Source: Maridesulfovibrio sp. (GTDB lineage Bacteria; Desulfobacterota; Desulfovibrionia; Desulfovibrionales; Desulfovibrionaceae). From it: a DNA stretch of 64,000 nt. The translations under genes and the position numbers were made by a program. Below, piece after piece: positions 17,056 through 25,460 of this stretch (its first letter is position 1; the number at the start of each line of letters is the position of its first letter). The stretch is from NCBI RefSeq assembly GCF_963678865.1, contig NZ_OY787459.1:62001-126000 (forward strand), given 5' to 3'. The notes below the pieces were generated by a model. The model saw only the letters and a list, made by a program, of their open reading frames with translations. It was not told the DNA's origin and did no database searches.

Positions 17056-17478
17056 TTATTTGATGACCAGAACCGGGCATGAGGCAATGTGCAGGACCTT
17101 ATGTGTAACGCTGCCCACAACCAGTCCTTCAAGGTCTGATTTGCCTTTGGAGCCTATGACAATCAGGTCGCAACCTTCAGTCTCAGCAATGGTTTTGATT
17201 GATTTCGCTGTAGAGCCGCCGATGATTTTTTCTTCGTAATCAACTCCCTCGTCTTTCAGCAGGGCGGATTTTTTTTCTATAATCGCATAGGACTCACGGG
17301 TGGCGTTATCAATAGCTTTTTGAAAGTTCGGTTCGCCAAGACCGGTAGGAACAGGGCGGTGACAGTGGAGGATAATGATTTTTCCTCCCGACATTTTTGC
17401 CAGAGACGCTCCATAGCGGACAGCGCTTTCAGAGTGTTTGGAGTCGTCAACGGGAATCAGTATTTTTTTGAAGATCAT
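17056..17478 (-). CDS. Universal stress protein UspA family
   Basis: A 140-residue single-domain Usp. It begins KKILIPVDDSKHSESAVRYGASLA and contains the nucleotide-binding signature VIGSKGKSDLEGLVVGSVTHKVLHIASCPVLVI, which fits G-X2-G-X9-G-S for ATP-binding Usps. Usps are cytoplasmic dimers produced under stress and growth arrest. A good AAGGAG-type site precedes the ATG. It is transcribed away from the RNA candidate in the next intergenic region. Confidence 0.93.
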   Translation of the reverse strand: MIFKKILIPVDDSKHSESAVRYGASLAKMSGGKIIILHCHRPVPTGLGEPNFQKAIDNATRESYAIIEKKSALLKDEGVDYEEKIIGGSTAKSIKTIAETEGCDLIVIGSKGKSDLEGLVVGSVTHKVLHIASCPVLVIK

Positions 17479-17734
17479 GATTTTTCTCCTTCTGAGTGTT
17501 TGAGGAATACTACTTTAAGCGGCCATTAGCTGCAATAGCGCTTGTTTGATCTATTGCATAAGTTCCTTTTTTTGTTACGATTGAATGAACGACCAGCCTT
17601 ATTTGTGGTAGGTTTGCCCTGTATATTTAGGAGTTAATTCTGCTTTAATGAAAAAAATATCTAAGTTTTAGTCAATAAAATTCAGTATGTTAAAAACTTA
17701 ATTGATTGAAAAATCAAAAAGTGTCCAAAAGTTG

Positions 17735-17763
17735 TTGACAGGAGCCAAAACTGAACGTAGATA
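17735..17763 (+). promoter_or_regulatory. Strong sigma-70 promoter with no gene downstream
   Basis: Consensus TTGACA (17735-17740), a 17-bp spacer and TAGATA (17758-17763). Predicted transcription start is about 17770-17771, immediately before the 5' strand of a terminal stem. Confidence 0.75.
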
Positions 17764-17770
17764 CTGTTTT

Positions 17771-18012
17771 CAGTTGATGTCGCTCTGCAGAAGAGTTCAG
17801 AGTAGATGTCTGCAAGAGGCGGATGTAGCCTTCGGGTCTGGCAAGTTTCCTGCTTCCGGTGACTGTAGGGGTCTTCGGAAGAGAGTTTGAAAGCTTCACC
17901 TGATAAAGTTGGATGACGATTCAACCGCAGCAGCAATTTGCAAGAACTACTTTGACACAACACGGGGAGAAGCCCGCATCTCTCCCCCGAGTATGATGGA
18001 CATCAGCTTTTG
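17771..18012 (+). ncRNA. Candidate structured non-coding RNA of about 240 nt
   Basis: No plausible coding frame exists here, yet the region follows a near-consensus promoter. The predicted 5' end, AGTTGATGTC (17772-17781), pairs with GACATCAGCT (17999-18008), a 10-bp closing stem with one G-U pair. The stem is extended by GCTC (17782-17785) with GAGT (17989-17992), and followed by TTTT at the predicted 3' end. Internal hairpins include TGCAGA/TCTGCA (17786-17815), GGTGA/TCACC, TCTTC/GGAAGA, GTTGGA/TTCAAC (17907-17925) and GGGGAGA/TCTCCCC (17963-17987). Ends closed on each other recall 6S or SRP RNA, but I see neither the SRP apical loop motif nor tmRNA or RNase P signatures. Confidence 0.6.
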
Positions 18013-18028
18013 ATCAATAAAAAATCTG

Positions 18029-18059
18029 GGCTTCGGAGACGTACCGAATGCCGGTTTTT
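18029..18059 (+). terminator. Probable terminator
   Basis: GGC-TTCGG (18029-18036) pairs with CCGAA-T-GCC (18044-18052, one bulged T) and is followed by GGTTTTTA. It would stop read-through from the RNA candidate. Confidence 0.6.
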
Positions 18060-18108
18060 ATAGATCAGCTTAGTAAAACACCTTCCGTTTCCATTCCTTA
18101 AAGCATAG

Positions 18109-18140
18109 GCCCCTCCACCACCGGAGGGGCTTTTGTTCTT
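18109..18140 (+). terminator. Rho-independent terminator
   Basis: An 8-bp GC-rich stem GCCCCTCC (18109-18116) with GGAGGGGC (18123-18130), loop ACCACC, then TTTTGTTCTT. It lies on the plus strand upstream of the TetR gene, with no annotated gene before it. Confidence 0.85.
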
Positions 18141-18229
18141 TACGGCAAAGTTTAGTGGGTATGCGTTCTCAGGGAAAAGGGAATCACTAGTAACAAGGGT
18201 TGATATCAGAGGTGTGATCACTTTCAGAG

Positions 18230-18293
18230 TTGACCTTTGTTTGTTTTTACGTGTAAAGATTTTTTGTGTCGATAAATTTCAACAAATTGAAAT
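18230..18293 (+). promoter_or_regulatory. TetR gene promoter and inverted-repeat operator candidate
   Basis: TTGACC (18230-18235), 18 bp, TAAAGA (18254-18259), followed by a perfect dyad ATTTCAA-CAAA-TTGAAAT (18276-18293) at the probable transcription start, 14 bp before the ATG. TetR-type regulators usually repress their own gene through such sites. Confidence 0.5.
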
Positions 18294-18307
18294 AACGAGA
18301 CTTTGTA

Positions 18308-18880
18308 ATGAGCAAAAAGGATACAGTTTTAAAGGCGGCCAAGGAGCTTTTCGGTGAGCTGGGGTACAGCGGTACTACTTTCAAGAAGATCGCGGACCGT
18401 GCCGGGGTTGCTGTAGGGCTTCTTTCCCACCATTACGGGAACAAGGAAAAACTTTTCCGTGCGGCCGGTTTTGACGTGGCAGAACGGTTGACTCTCGCCT
18501 TGCAGGATGAAGTTGTGCAGGCAGATAACGGTTTTGATGCTGTGTACAGGTTTGCTCGCCGATATCTTGAATTTTCCGTTGATCCTGATGAAGACTTTCT
18601 GGTGCTGATCAGGTGTTCACCATACAGCGATCTGAAGACCGGGGAAGACAGGGATGCCATGGTTCATAAGTTTGTCCAGATTCCCGTGCTGCTGGAAAAT
18701 TGTGTAGCCCGTGGAGTGCGTGACGGTTCCATCCCCGCCCTGCCTGTTTCTGAAACAGCTTCCGTTGTCCTTTGCAACCTTGTCGGTGCTGTCAGGACCA
18801 ATCTTCTTACACCGTACAGCCCTCCCAGTCTTTACGATGAAATTTTGAAATTTATCAGCAGGGCTTTGAAAGCTGCATAG
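18308..18880 (+). CDS. TetR family transcriptional regulator
   Basis: A 190-residue one-component regulator. Residues about 5-50 form the TetR helix-turn-helix (VLKAAKELFGELGYSGTTFKKIADRAGVAVGLLSHHYGNKEKLFRAAG). The rest is a helical ligand-binding and dimer domain without a recognisable ligand class; PEDFLVLIRCSPYSDLKTGEDRD-type sequence is present in the middle. It is followed by its own terminator and the TIGR01777 gene. A dyad in its leader suggests autoregulation. Target genes are not evident from the neighbours. Confidence 0.92.
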   Translation: MSKKDTVLKAAKELFGELGYSGTTFKKIADRAGVAVGLLSHHYGNKEKLFRAAGFDVAERLTLALQDEVVQADNGFDAVYRFARRYLEFSVDPDEDFLVLIRCSPYSDLKTGEDRDAMVHKFVQIPVLLENCVARGVRDGSIPALPVSETASVVLCNLVGAVRTNLLTPYSPPSLYDEILKFISRALKAA

Positions 18881-18904
18881 CTTTTGCTCAATATTGTTTT
18901 TAGT

Positions 18905-18942
18905 ACCCCGGACGGCTTAAAGTTGTCCGGGGTTTTATTTTT
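18905..18942 (+). terminator. Rho-independent terminator of the TetR gene
   Basis: A 9-bp perfect stem ACCCCGGAC (18905-18913) with GTCCGGGGT (18925-18933), followed by TTTTATTTTT. Confidence 0.92.
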
Positions 18943-19034
18943 GTGAGATTTATTGGAAATTTGGGCAAAAGTCGGTAATATTGACCTACGAAAAAGTAAT
19001 TGAAATCTTGTTGCCAGCCCGGCAGGGAGGGACC

Positions 19035-19943
19035 ATGCGCGTAGTTATTACCGGGGGAACCGGATTTATCGGGAAAAGATTGAGTTCTGAACTGGTTGCA
19101 AAAGGTTATCAGGTTGTTTGTCTGACCCGCTCCAGCCGGCCTTCAGATATTTCCGGGGTGCGTAATGTTGTCTGGGATGGACAGAGTTCCGCCGGTTGGG
19201 TGGATCACGCCGACGGTGCTGCAGCCATAATCAACCTCGCCGGGGAAAATATAGCTTCCGGTCGTTGGAGTGCAGCAAAGCAGAAATCTATTCTTGCCAG
19301 CCGGGTTGATGCAGGTCGGGCAGTCTCCGAGGCAGTGGCTAAGGCGAAGGTGAAGCCGCAAGTGTTTGTTCAGGGTTCAGCTATCGGATATTACGGTAAC
19401 TGCGGACCTGAACCTGTTAACGAAGGAGCGCCTAAAGGAGATTTGTTTCTTTCCGGTGTTGTTGAAGAATGGGAAGCGAGCACTGATCCGGTAGAGGGCT
19501 ACGGCGTGCGGAGGGTGATTATCCGGACTGCAATGGTTCTGGGAAGCGGCGGAGCGCTGGCAAAGATGCTTGCTCCGTTCAAGGCAGGCTTTGGAAGTTA
19601 TCTTGGACACGGTCATCAGGGTGTGTCGTGGATTCATCTTGAGGATGAGGTTCGTGCCATTATTTATCTGATTGAAAATGAAAAGTGCAGCGGAGTATTT
19701 AATCTCAGTTCCATTCATCCGCTGACGTTCAATAAATTTGCAGATACCCTTGGTAAGGTCCTTGGTAAAAAAGTTCGGTTACGCGCCCCGGCTTTTATCC
19801 TGAAGCTTGCCTTGGGCCGAATGGCTGAAGAAGTGCTTTTGGGCGGGCAGTTTGTTCTGCCCGAAAAGCTCGTTTCTGCCGGATTCAAGTTTAATTTTCC
19901 TGAAGCAGAAGAAGCTCTACGGGATATTATTAAAGAAAAATAG
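19035..19943 (+). CDS. TIGR01777 family NAD(P)-binding epimerase-like protein
   Basis: A 302-residue extended short-chain dehydrogenase. The N-terminus MRVVITGGTGFIGKRLSSELVAKGYQVVCLTR is the Rossmann dinucleotide site (GGTGFIG). The family signatures IINLAGENIASGRWSAAKQKSILASR and GSAIGYYGNCG follow, and the C-terminal DUF1731 region ends in LGGQFVLPEKLVSAGFKFNFPEAEEAL. E. coli YfcH belongs to this family; the substrate is not established. The ATG at 19035 has GGGAGGG upstream, and is preferred to an upstream TTG at 18981. Confidence 0.9.
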   Translation: MRVVITGGTGFIGKRLSSELVAKGYQVVCLTRSSRPSDISGVRNVVWDGQSSAGWVDHADGAAAIINLAGENIASGRWSAAKQKSILASRVDAGRAVSEAVAKAKVKPQVFVQGSAIGYYGNCGPEPVNEGAPKGDLFLSGVVEEWEASTDPVEGYGVRRVIIRTAMVLGSGGALAKMLAPFKAGFGSYLGHGHQGVSWIHLEDEVRAIIYLIENEKCSGVFNLSSIHPLTFNKFADTLGKVLGKKVRLRAPAFILKLALGRMAEEVLLGGQFVLPEKLVSAGFKFNFPEAEEALRDIIKEK

Positions 19944-20082
19944 CAGGGTGTAGCTTAGGAAATTCAGAAAATGTAATTAAATCGGTTTCAAATTTTTTCA
20001 TGGGTGACTTGTTTGTAACCTGTGTGTGGCTTTTTTTGCCGACAAAAAGTGTAGCTCCATGTAATAAAAATTGGAGGCTACT

Positions 20083-21462
20083 ATGTTAAAAAAGTTGATT
20101 GTAGCAGGTGCGGCCGTTGTGCTGAGTTCCGGCCTTGCATTTGCGTCTGAGTTAGAAATTGAAAAGTATGAAATTGATACCCCCCTGAAGTACAATGTCT
20201 CTTATAACGGACAGTATGCTGCTGAATTTTCGAATGGATTTCCCATAGGGATCGGGTCCGGCATGACCTATATCGGTGTGGGCAAGGACGGTACCCGTTT
20301 TTTCTACGCCATCGGGGACCGTGGTCCTAATGCTGACAGTCCCAAGGTTTTGGTGGACGGTAAAAAAGTATCTTCCAAGGTTTTTCCGGCCCCTGACTAT
20401 AATCCTTCCTACGGTGCTCTTGGGCTTAAAGACGGTAAAGTTACTCTTATGAGTACCATTGAAATCAAGGATACCAAGGGAAGGAAAATTTCCGGCCGTC
20501 CCATTCCTCCCGGAACAGTAGGTTCTACAGGTGAGATTCCTCTGAATGATTCCTACAAGGTTCTCCCGTACGATTCGGAAGGTCTTGATACTGAAGGTAT
20601 TGCTATTGATCGCAAGGATGGGAATCTCTGGATTTGTGATGAATACGGTCCGTTCATTGCCAAAATGGAAGCCAATACCGGACGTCTGATCAAAAAATAC
20701 GGTCCCGGCGAAGGACTGCCTGAAATAGTGGGTAAGCGGCAGCCCAACCGAGGCATGGAAGGTATAGCCGTTACTCCTTCTAATAAGGTCCTTGGCGCAG
20801 TTCAGTCTATATGTGACATTGACGGTAATGTGAAAGATAGTAAGGCTCCTTTTACCCGCCTTGTCCTTCTTGATCCCGAAACCGGGGAGACGAAAATGTT
20901 CGCTTATCCGGTGGATGTTGAAGCCTACAAGAGGTGTAAGGATGTAAAGATAGGCGATCTTCACGCCGTGAGCGATACTGAATTTTTGATTGTTGAGCAG
21001 GGTAAAGGCAAGGATGGTCTGCGTAACCTGATTTACCTTATCGATATTAGCGAAGCTACTGATCTCACCGGCAAAAAGACTGCTGAAGGTAAAGAGCTTG
21101 AAGCTGTTTCCGGTGCTGGAGAACTTGAATCGCTTGGTATCAGAATGGCAACCAAGAAGAAAATTATCAGCCTGCGTGATTATGGCTGGAAGCCCAGCAA
21201 AGCTGAAGGGTTGGCCCTGTTGCCTGATATGCGTACAATTGCTGTCTGCTCAGATAATGATTTTGGTTTCGGTTCCAAAACTATTGATCCCGCTACAGGC
21301 AAAGATGGTAAGCCAGTCAAGAAAGCATCTAGCTACGTGATCGACGGTAAGAAAATGACATATGACGGTCAGGAAGTTGCTACTTCTTTCAAGCTGGTAC
21401 CTACCGGAGAAAAAGCCGGGTTCTGGTTGATAAAATTGCCCAAGAAAATCAGTTTGTACTAA
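20083..21462 (+). CDS. Exported esterase-like phytase-family protein (PF13449 type)
   Basis: A 459-residue protein with a clear signal peptide (MLKKLIVAGAAVVLSSGLAFA, cleavage after AFA), so it should be periplasmic or secreted. The mature part is a beta-propeller-like domain of the esterase-like phytase family: GMTYIGVGKDGTRFFYAIGDRGPNAD, DTEGIAIDRKDGNLWICDEYGPFIAKM, RGMEGIAVTPSNKVLGAVQS and KAEGLALLPDMRTIAVCSDNDFGF are its repeated blade motifs. The true substrate is unproven. The ATG at 20083 follows GGAGG by six bases, which decides against the TTG at 20071. It ends at a strong bidirectional terminator. Confidence 0.85.
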   Translation: MLKKLIVAGAAVVLSSGLAFASELEIEKYEIDTPLKYNVSYNGQYAAEFSNGFPIGIGSGMTYIGVGKDGTRFFYAIGDRGPNADSPKVLVDGKKVSSKVFPAPDYNPSYGALGLKDGKVTLMSTIEIKDTKGRKISGRPIPPGTVGSTGEIPLNDSYKVLPYDSEGLDTEGIAIDRKDGNLWICDEYGPFIAKMEANTGRLIKKYGPGEGLPEIVGKRQPNRGMEGIAVTPSNKVLGAVQSICDIDGNVKDSKAPFTRLVLLDPETGETKMFAYPVDVEAYKRCKDVKIGDLHAVSDTEFLIVEQGKGKDGLRNLIYLIDISEATDLTGKKTAEGKELEAVSGAGELESLGIRMATKKKIISLRDYGWKPSKAEGLALLPDMRTIAVCSDNDFGFGSKTIDPATGKDGKPVKKASSYVIDGKKMTYDGQEVATSFKLVPTGEKAGFWLIKLPKKISLY

Positions 21463-21466
21463 GAAA

Positions 21467-21508
21467 TTTAAAAGAACGGTGTGATATAGATCACACCGTT
21501 CTTTTAAA
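21467..21508. terminator. Bidirectional terminator between convergent genes
   Basis: An 18-bp perfect stem TTTAAAAGAACGGTGTGA (21467-21484) with 21491-21508 and a 6-nt loop; A/T tracts at both outer ends serve both strands. The top of the stem includes TGTGATATAGATCACA, which resembles a CRP site by chance. Confidence 0.92.
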
Positions 21509-21575
21509 TGCTGTCGTGGATCCATTGAAATACTTACGGATTTTCGCACTGACTTTCAAGAAGGCCGTTTTTCGT

Positions 21576-22637
21576 TTATTTCTTCCACTTGCGGGAATAT
21601 TGTTTCTTTTTTCCGGACTTGCGTTTGGCCCGTTCCGCTATCTCTTCAGTATTTTTTTCAGCTTCTTCTTTCAGTTTAAGGTAATTTTCCAACCTGCGGC
21701 GGGTAATCTCCCCATTTTCCAGGGCTTCGCGAATTCCACAGCCCGGTTCCCGTTCGTGGCTGCAATCGGAAAAACGGCACATCTCTTCTGCTTCCACTAT
21801 TTCACTGAAGGCCCGATCAATACCGGCATGGCAGTCATGCAGTTGTAGTTCTCGAATCCCCGGTACATCAATGAGCAGCGCCCCGGACGGCATTACGTGC
21901 AGGGAACGCGTGGTAGTGGTGTGACGTCCTTTGTCGTCCCCTCCACGGATGGAGCCGGTCTTTTCTTTTTCCGTGCCGTTTATGGTGTTCAGCAGGGTTG
22001 TCTTGCCGACTCCGGAGGAACCCAATAAAGCGATGGTCTCACCTGGTTCGAACCATTTTTGCAGACATTCCACGCTTTGCGGGTCCTTACCATTGATGGT
22101 TACGACTGGCATGGATTCAAAAAGATGCTCGGCTTGTTTGCGGTATTCCTGCGCTTCTGGGGTCAAATCTTCTTTAGTCAGTACCAGTACGAAATTCACT
22201 CCGGCCTCAAGTGCAAGACAAATGTATCTTTCAATGCGGTTCAGGTTGAATTCGTTGTTGCATGACGAAACAATGAAAAGAGTATCGATGTTGGCGGCAA
22301 TGGGCTGCAGCTTGACCTCCTGACCGGGAGCCATGCGCTGGAGCAGGCTGGTGCGTTCAAGCACTTTTACCGGGACCATTGTTTCCCGGTCCATGAGCAG
22401 CCAGTCGCCTACTGTAGGCTGTTCATTCAAGCTGCCTATGCCTTTTCCTGCAATTTTCAGCAGCAGTTCGGACTCTCCTGTTGAAACAACAAGATGTCCT
22501 TTGTGAGTCATGGTAACCCGTGCCGGGAGCAGCTCTGTGCTTTTTTCCGCGTCAAACTGTTTTTTGAAGTTATCTTTCCAGCCCAGTTCATTCAGGGAGT
22601 AATGTTTTTGATTCAAGTAATCCTCTATGGATGACAT
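21576..22637 (-). CDS. rsgA: Ribosome small-subunit-dependent GTPase A
   Basis: A 353-residue circularly permuted GTPase that assists late 30S maturation. An OB-fold N-terminal domain is followed by the permuted G motifs: LVLTKEDL (G4), IALLGSSGVGKTTLLN (G1, Walker A) and LIDVPGIREL (G3). The zinc knuckle CRFSDCSHEREPGCGI carries the usual Cys-X5-His-X-X5-Cys-type ligands. The C-terminus is very lysine/arginine-rich (KRKSGKKKQYSRKWKK), consistent with rRNA contact. The length is typical for the YloQ/RsgA family. It is convergent with the phytase-like gene and monocistronic. Confidence 0.95.
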   Translation of the reverse strand: MSSIEDYLNQKHYSLNELGWKDNFKKQFDAEKSTELLPARVTMTHKGHLVVSTGESELLLKIAGKGIGSLNEQPTVGDWLLMDRETMVPVKVLERTSLLQRMAPGQEVKLQPIAANIDTLFIVSSCNNEFNLNRIERYICLALEAGVNFVLVLTKEDLTPEAQEYRKQAEHLFESMPVVTINGKDPQSVECLQKWFEPGETIALLGSSGVGKTTLLNTINGTEKEKTGSIRGGDDKGRHTTTTRSLHVMPSGALLIDVPGIRELQLHDCHAGIDRAFSEIVEAEEMCRFSDCSHEREPGCGIREALENGEITRRRLENYLKLKEEAEKNTEEIAERAKRKSGKKKQYSRKWKK

Positions 22638-22838
22638 TGCGGTTAAAGTGTTTTGTTCAACTCAGAGAAGTAAAATACAAATGGCATACAGGCAAGAGCT
22701 GGCGGGGAATATATTGTAATTGGGGTATAAGCGGGGCTGCTTTTGTCTGTTTTGCTTTCATTCTTTTTGGTGGTGTGTTAATTTTTGAGTAAGGACTGAA
22801 GTGGGTTTGCCGAACAGTTTCAATCGCGGGAGTTGCAT

Positions 22839-23804
22839 ATGAGCAAGGAAGTCCGGGATTTGATCCAGAAATATCTGCCGGATTACAGTAGTTCAAGATT
22901 CGGAAATCTGTATACCGATACCACTGAATTCATGAATATTGATTTCAGCGATGTTATTAAGTTGGGTGATGAGCATTTCCTTGTTTCAAAGAACGAAATG
23001 GAGCGCAGGTTCGGGCTTTCCGACCCCAAGTACTGGGTGAAGAGATGTAAAAGGCTTGAAAACGGGCAGCTGCAGATTTTAAAGCTCGTTTTTTATGAAA
23101 AATTTCCCATGAACATCGGTCCCTTCAAAATTGAATGTTATCGCAGTCCCCGCAAGGAAGCCCGTATACTCGATCTGGTGCGTGGCGATATGCGTTTTAT
23201 GCAGGGGTATTCCAAGAGCGATTCCGCCGGGAACAATGTCCGGGTGCTGGATATTATCCGCGGGAAGCGCCTTGATGTATGGGTTCATAATATTCCAGTT
23301 GATCACCGCACTTATTTTCATGAATATTTTCCGGAAATTTTAGAAAAGTATATAGGGGCTTGTGAAGCCATAAAATTTTTGCACGATAATGATGAGAAGC
23401 ATGGAGATATCCGCCGGGATCATCTCTGGGTTGAGTATGGAACTGAGGATTACCGCTGGATAGATTTTGATTATGCGTTTGAACTTTATGAAAATCCTTT
23501 CGGGCTGGATGTTTTCGGTTTGGGAAGTATATTGATTTATCTGGTGGGCAAGGCAAACCTTACTCCCCAGACTCTGCATGAACACGGTGTTGATCCGGCT
23601 ATGCTTTCCTCTCTTTCCCTAGGGGACTATTCGGTAATCATCGGAAACAGGATCGTAAATTTGCGTAAGATTTATGAGTACATTCCTGTTTCCTTAAATA
23701 ATATTCTTATGCATTTTTCATCTTCAAGCTCAGTGTTTTATGAGAGTGTTGATGAATTGATAAACGATATGTCTCGGATATTAAATGAAATACGTGGCTT
23801 GTAG
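22839..23804 (+). CDS. Protein-kinase-like fold protein
   Basis: A 321-residue soluble protein with features of the eukaryotic-type protein kinase fold. QILKLVFYE resembles the beta-3 ATP-binding lysine strand, KEARILDLVRGD the helix-C glutamate, KFLHDNDEKHGDIRRDHLWVEY the catalytic loop (HGD-x4-H in place of HRD-x4-N) and RWIDFDYAFE the DFG region. DVFGLGSILIYLVGKAN matches the helix F region. The glycine-rich loop is not obvious. Substrate and activity are unknown. It is the first of three co-directional genes with UspA and a periplasmic binding protein (gaps of about 38 bp). The ATG at 22839 with GGGAG upstream is chosen over a TTG at 22833. Confidence 0.7.
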   Translation: MSKEVRDLIQKYLPDYSSSRFGNLYTDTTEFMNIDFSDVIKLGDEHFLVSKNEMERRFGLSDPKYWVKRCKRLENGQLQILKLVFYEKFPMNIGPFKIECYRSPRKEARILDLVRGDMRFMQGYSKSDSAGNNVRVLDIIRGKRLDVWVHNIPVDHRTYFHEYFPEILEKYIGACEAIKFLHDNDEKHGDIRRDHLWVEYGTEDYRWIDFDYAFELYENPFGLDVFGLGSILIYLVGKANLTPQTLHEHGVDPAMLSSLSLGDYSVIIGNRIVNLRKIYEYIPVSLNNILMHFSSSSSVFYESVDELINDMSRILNEIRGL

Positions 23805-23841
23805 GTAAATTCGTTCAGGTCAAAGCTGGAGGGAGGTCGTG

Positions 23842-24330
23842 ATGGAAACCATGAAGATGCTGATTGCTTTTGACGGTTCTGATAACTCATTAAAGGCAGT
23901 GGAATATGTCGGTAATATTGCCCGTAACTGCTCCGGTTGTAAAATTGTTCTGCTTTATGTGGAAAGGCTGCCTGACAAGGATAGATTTCCCGATGATAGT
24001 GCATGGGAAAAGCAGTGTGCTGAGAACGAGCAGAATATTAAGCTGAAGATTTCTGAAGCTGCTGAAAAACTTGTTTCCATGGGTGTTCACCCTGAAGAGG
24101 TGCAGACGGAGTATTTTGCAAGTTGCAAGTCTCCGTTTCATGAAACAGATATTTGTTCCACCGGACGCAGTATCGGGATGGATATTCTGCGTATTCGGGA
24201 AGAGGGTGGCTACGGGACCATTGTTATCGGCAGGCGCGGAGTCAGCAAGGCAGAGGAATTCCTGTTCGGTTCGGTTTCGACCAAGGTCGTCCAGTCTGCA
24301 GTGGGATGTACTGTCTGGGTTGTGAATTAA
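23842..24330 (+). CDS. Universal stress protein UspA family
   Basis: A 162-residue Usp: MKMLIAFDGSDNSLKAVEYVGNIA at the N-terminus, and TIVIGRRGVSKAEEFLFGSVSTKVVQSAVGCTVWVV at the end, which fits the G-X2-G-X9-G-S nucleotide-binding signature. A middle insert (CKSPFHETDICSTGRSIGMDILRIREEG) is longer than in the Usp at 17.1 kb. GGGAGG lies five bases before the ATG at 23842. It sits between the kinase-like gene and a periplasmic binding protein, 38 bp from the former, suggesting one operon. Confidence 0.9.
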   Translation: METMKMLIAFDGSDNSLKAVEYVGNIARNCSGCKIVLLYVERLPDKDRFPDDSAWEKQCAENEQNIKLKISEAAEKLVSMGVHPEEVQTEYFASCKSPFHETDICSTGRSIGMDILRIREEGGYGTIVIGRRGVSKAEEFLFGSVSTKVVQSAVGCTVWVVN

Positions 24331-24369
24331 TTGCTGCATATTCCGGTTTCTAAATCAGGGAGAGTTCTT

Positions 24370-25353
24370 TTGAAACGATACTGCATTCTCTTTGTGCTGG
24401 TCTTTATTTTTGTTTGTGCGGCTGTTGCGCAGGCGAAGCCGAAGGTGCTTTATATTGAGAGTTATCATATCGGTTACAAGTGGGATCAGGAACTTTCCAG
24501 AGGATTCAAGTCTGTTTTGAAAGATGAGGTTGAACTCTTTAATTTTCAGCTGGACACAAAGCGATTACCTGTTTCTGAGTATTCGGAACGTGCAGATCTG
24601 GCATGGCGGTATTATCTTGATGTAAATCCTGATCTGGTTGTTCTTTCGGATGATAATGCCATGAAATTGCTCTCCGGGCGCTTTTCGAAAACTGACACTC
24701 CGGTTGTATATATGGGGATAAATGATAACCCCCGGATTTATTCCCGGTTGGGAAACAATATTACCGGAGTTCTTGAACGTCCCCTTTATAAAAGGACTGT
24801 TAAGTATTTGAAGGAGCTGCTTAATCTTGATGACGGCAAGGTTCTTATTTTGTTGGATGAGGGAACTACTTCCGAAGTTTTCAAGGAGGTTGTCTTTAAG
24901 GATAGGAAAAGCCTGCTTATCAGTGGCATCAAAACCGATGTCTGGTCTTGCTCTGATTATAGTGAATGGCAAAAAGCAGTTAAAAATGCTCGTAAAAATG
25001 GCTATAAGGCTATCATCGTCGGTCTATATCACAGGTTATTTGATGATGGGGTCAATATTGATGGCGAAAAAGTATTGAGTTGGACTTCAGAGAATTCTCC
25101 GGTCCCCATATTTGCTTTTTGGGAAATGAGTGTCGGTAGAGGTAGGGCCGTCGGGGGAATGGTCCTGAGTGGAGAAGTGCAGGGACAGGCAGCCGGGAAA
25201 ATTGTGCTGCAGATTCTTCATGGAAAACCTATCGGCACCCTAAATCCGATTATTCCGACCCAAGGGGCTTTTGTTTTCAGCAGGTCCGAGCTGGACAGAT
25301 GGAAGATTCTGCTTCCGCGTTATATAAAAAGGCAGGCCCGTATCCTTGAGTAG
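24370..25353 (+). CDS. Periplasmic ABC-type substrate-binding protein (PF04392-like)
   Basis: A 328-residue protein of the type I periplasmic-binding fold. The preferred start is TTG at 24370, eight bases after GGGAG; it yields a clean signal peptide MKRYCILFVLVFIFVCAAVAQA. A TTG at 24331 is in frame but poorly placed. The mature part begins KPKVLYIESYHIGYKWDQELSRGF, and DLVVLSDDNAMKLLSGRF, VVYMGINDNP and VPIFAFWEMSVGRGRAVGGMVLSGEVQGQAAGKIVLQIL match the ABC_sub_bind domain that commonly serves as the extracellular sensor of histidine kinases. No permease or ATPase is adjacent, so a sensory role with the upstream kinase-like protein is possible (inference). Confidence 0.78.
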   Translation: MKRYCILFVLVFIFVCAAVAQAKPKVLYIESYHIGYKWDQELSRGFKSVLKDEVELFNFQLDTKRLPVSEYSERADLAWRYYLDVNPDLVVLSDDNAMKLLSGRFSKTDTPVVYMGINDNPRIYSRLGNNITGVLERPLYKRTVKYLKELLNLDDGKVLILLDEGTTSEVFKEVVFKDRKSLLISGIKTDVWSCSDYSEWQKAVKNARKNGYKAIIVGLYHRLFDDGVNIDGEKVLSWTSENSPVPIFAFWEMSVGRGRAVGGMVLSGEVQGQAAGKIVLQILHGKPIGTLNPIIPTQGAFVFSRSELDRWKILLPRYIKRQARILE

Positions 25354-25460
25354 CAGGCGTCCTGTGTCATTTTCGTTACACTGTGCTGAATTACTTGATT
25401 CAAACTTAATGCTTCGATACGTAGTTTTCTCTTTGGCAAAATATCCAAACAGGTGAGAAA

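Noticed and set aside
21475..21500. TGTGATATAGATCACA, a perfect CRP-like site
   Set aside because: It lies at the tip of an 18-bp terminator stem between two convergent genes, where no promoter is expected; symmetry of the hairpin explains it.
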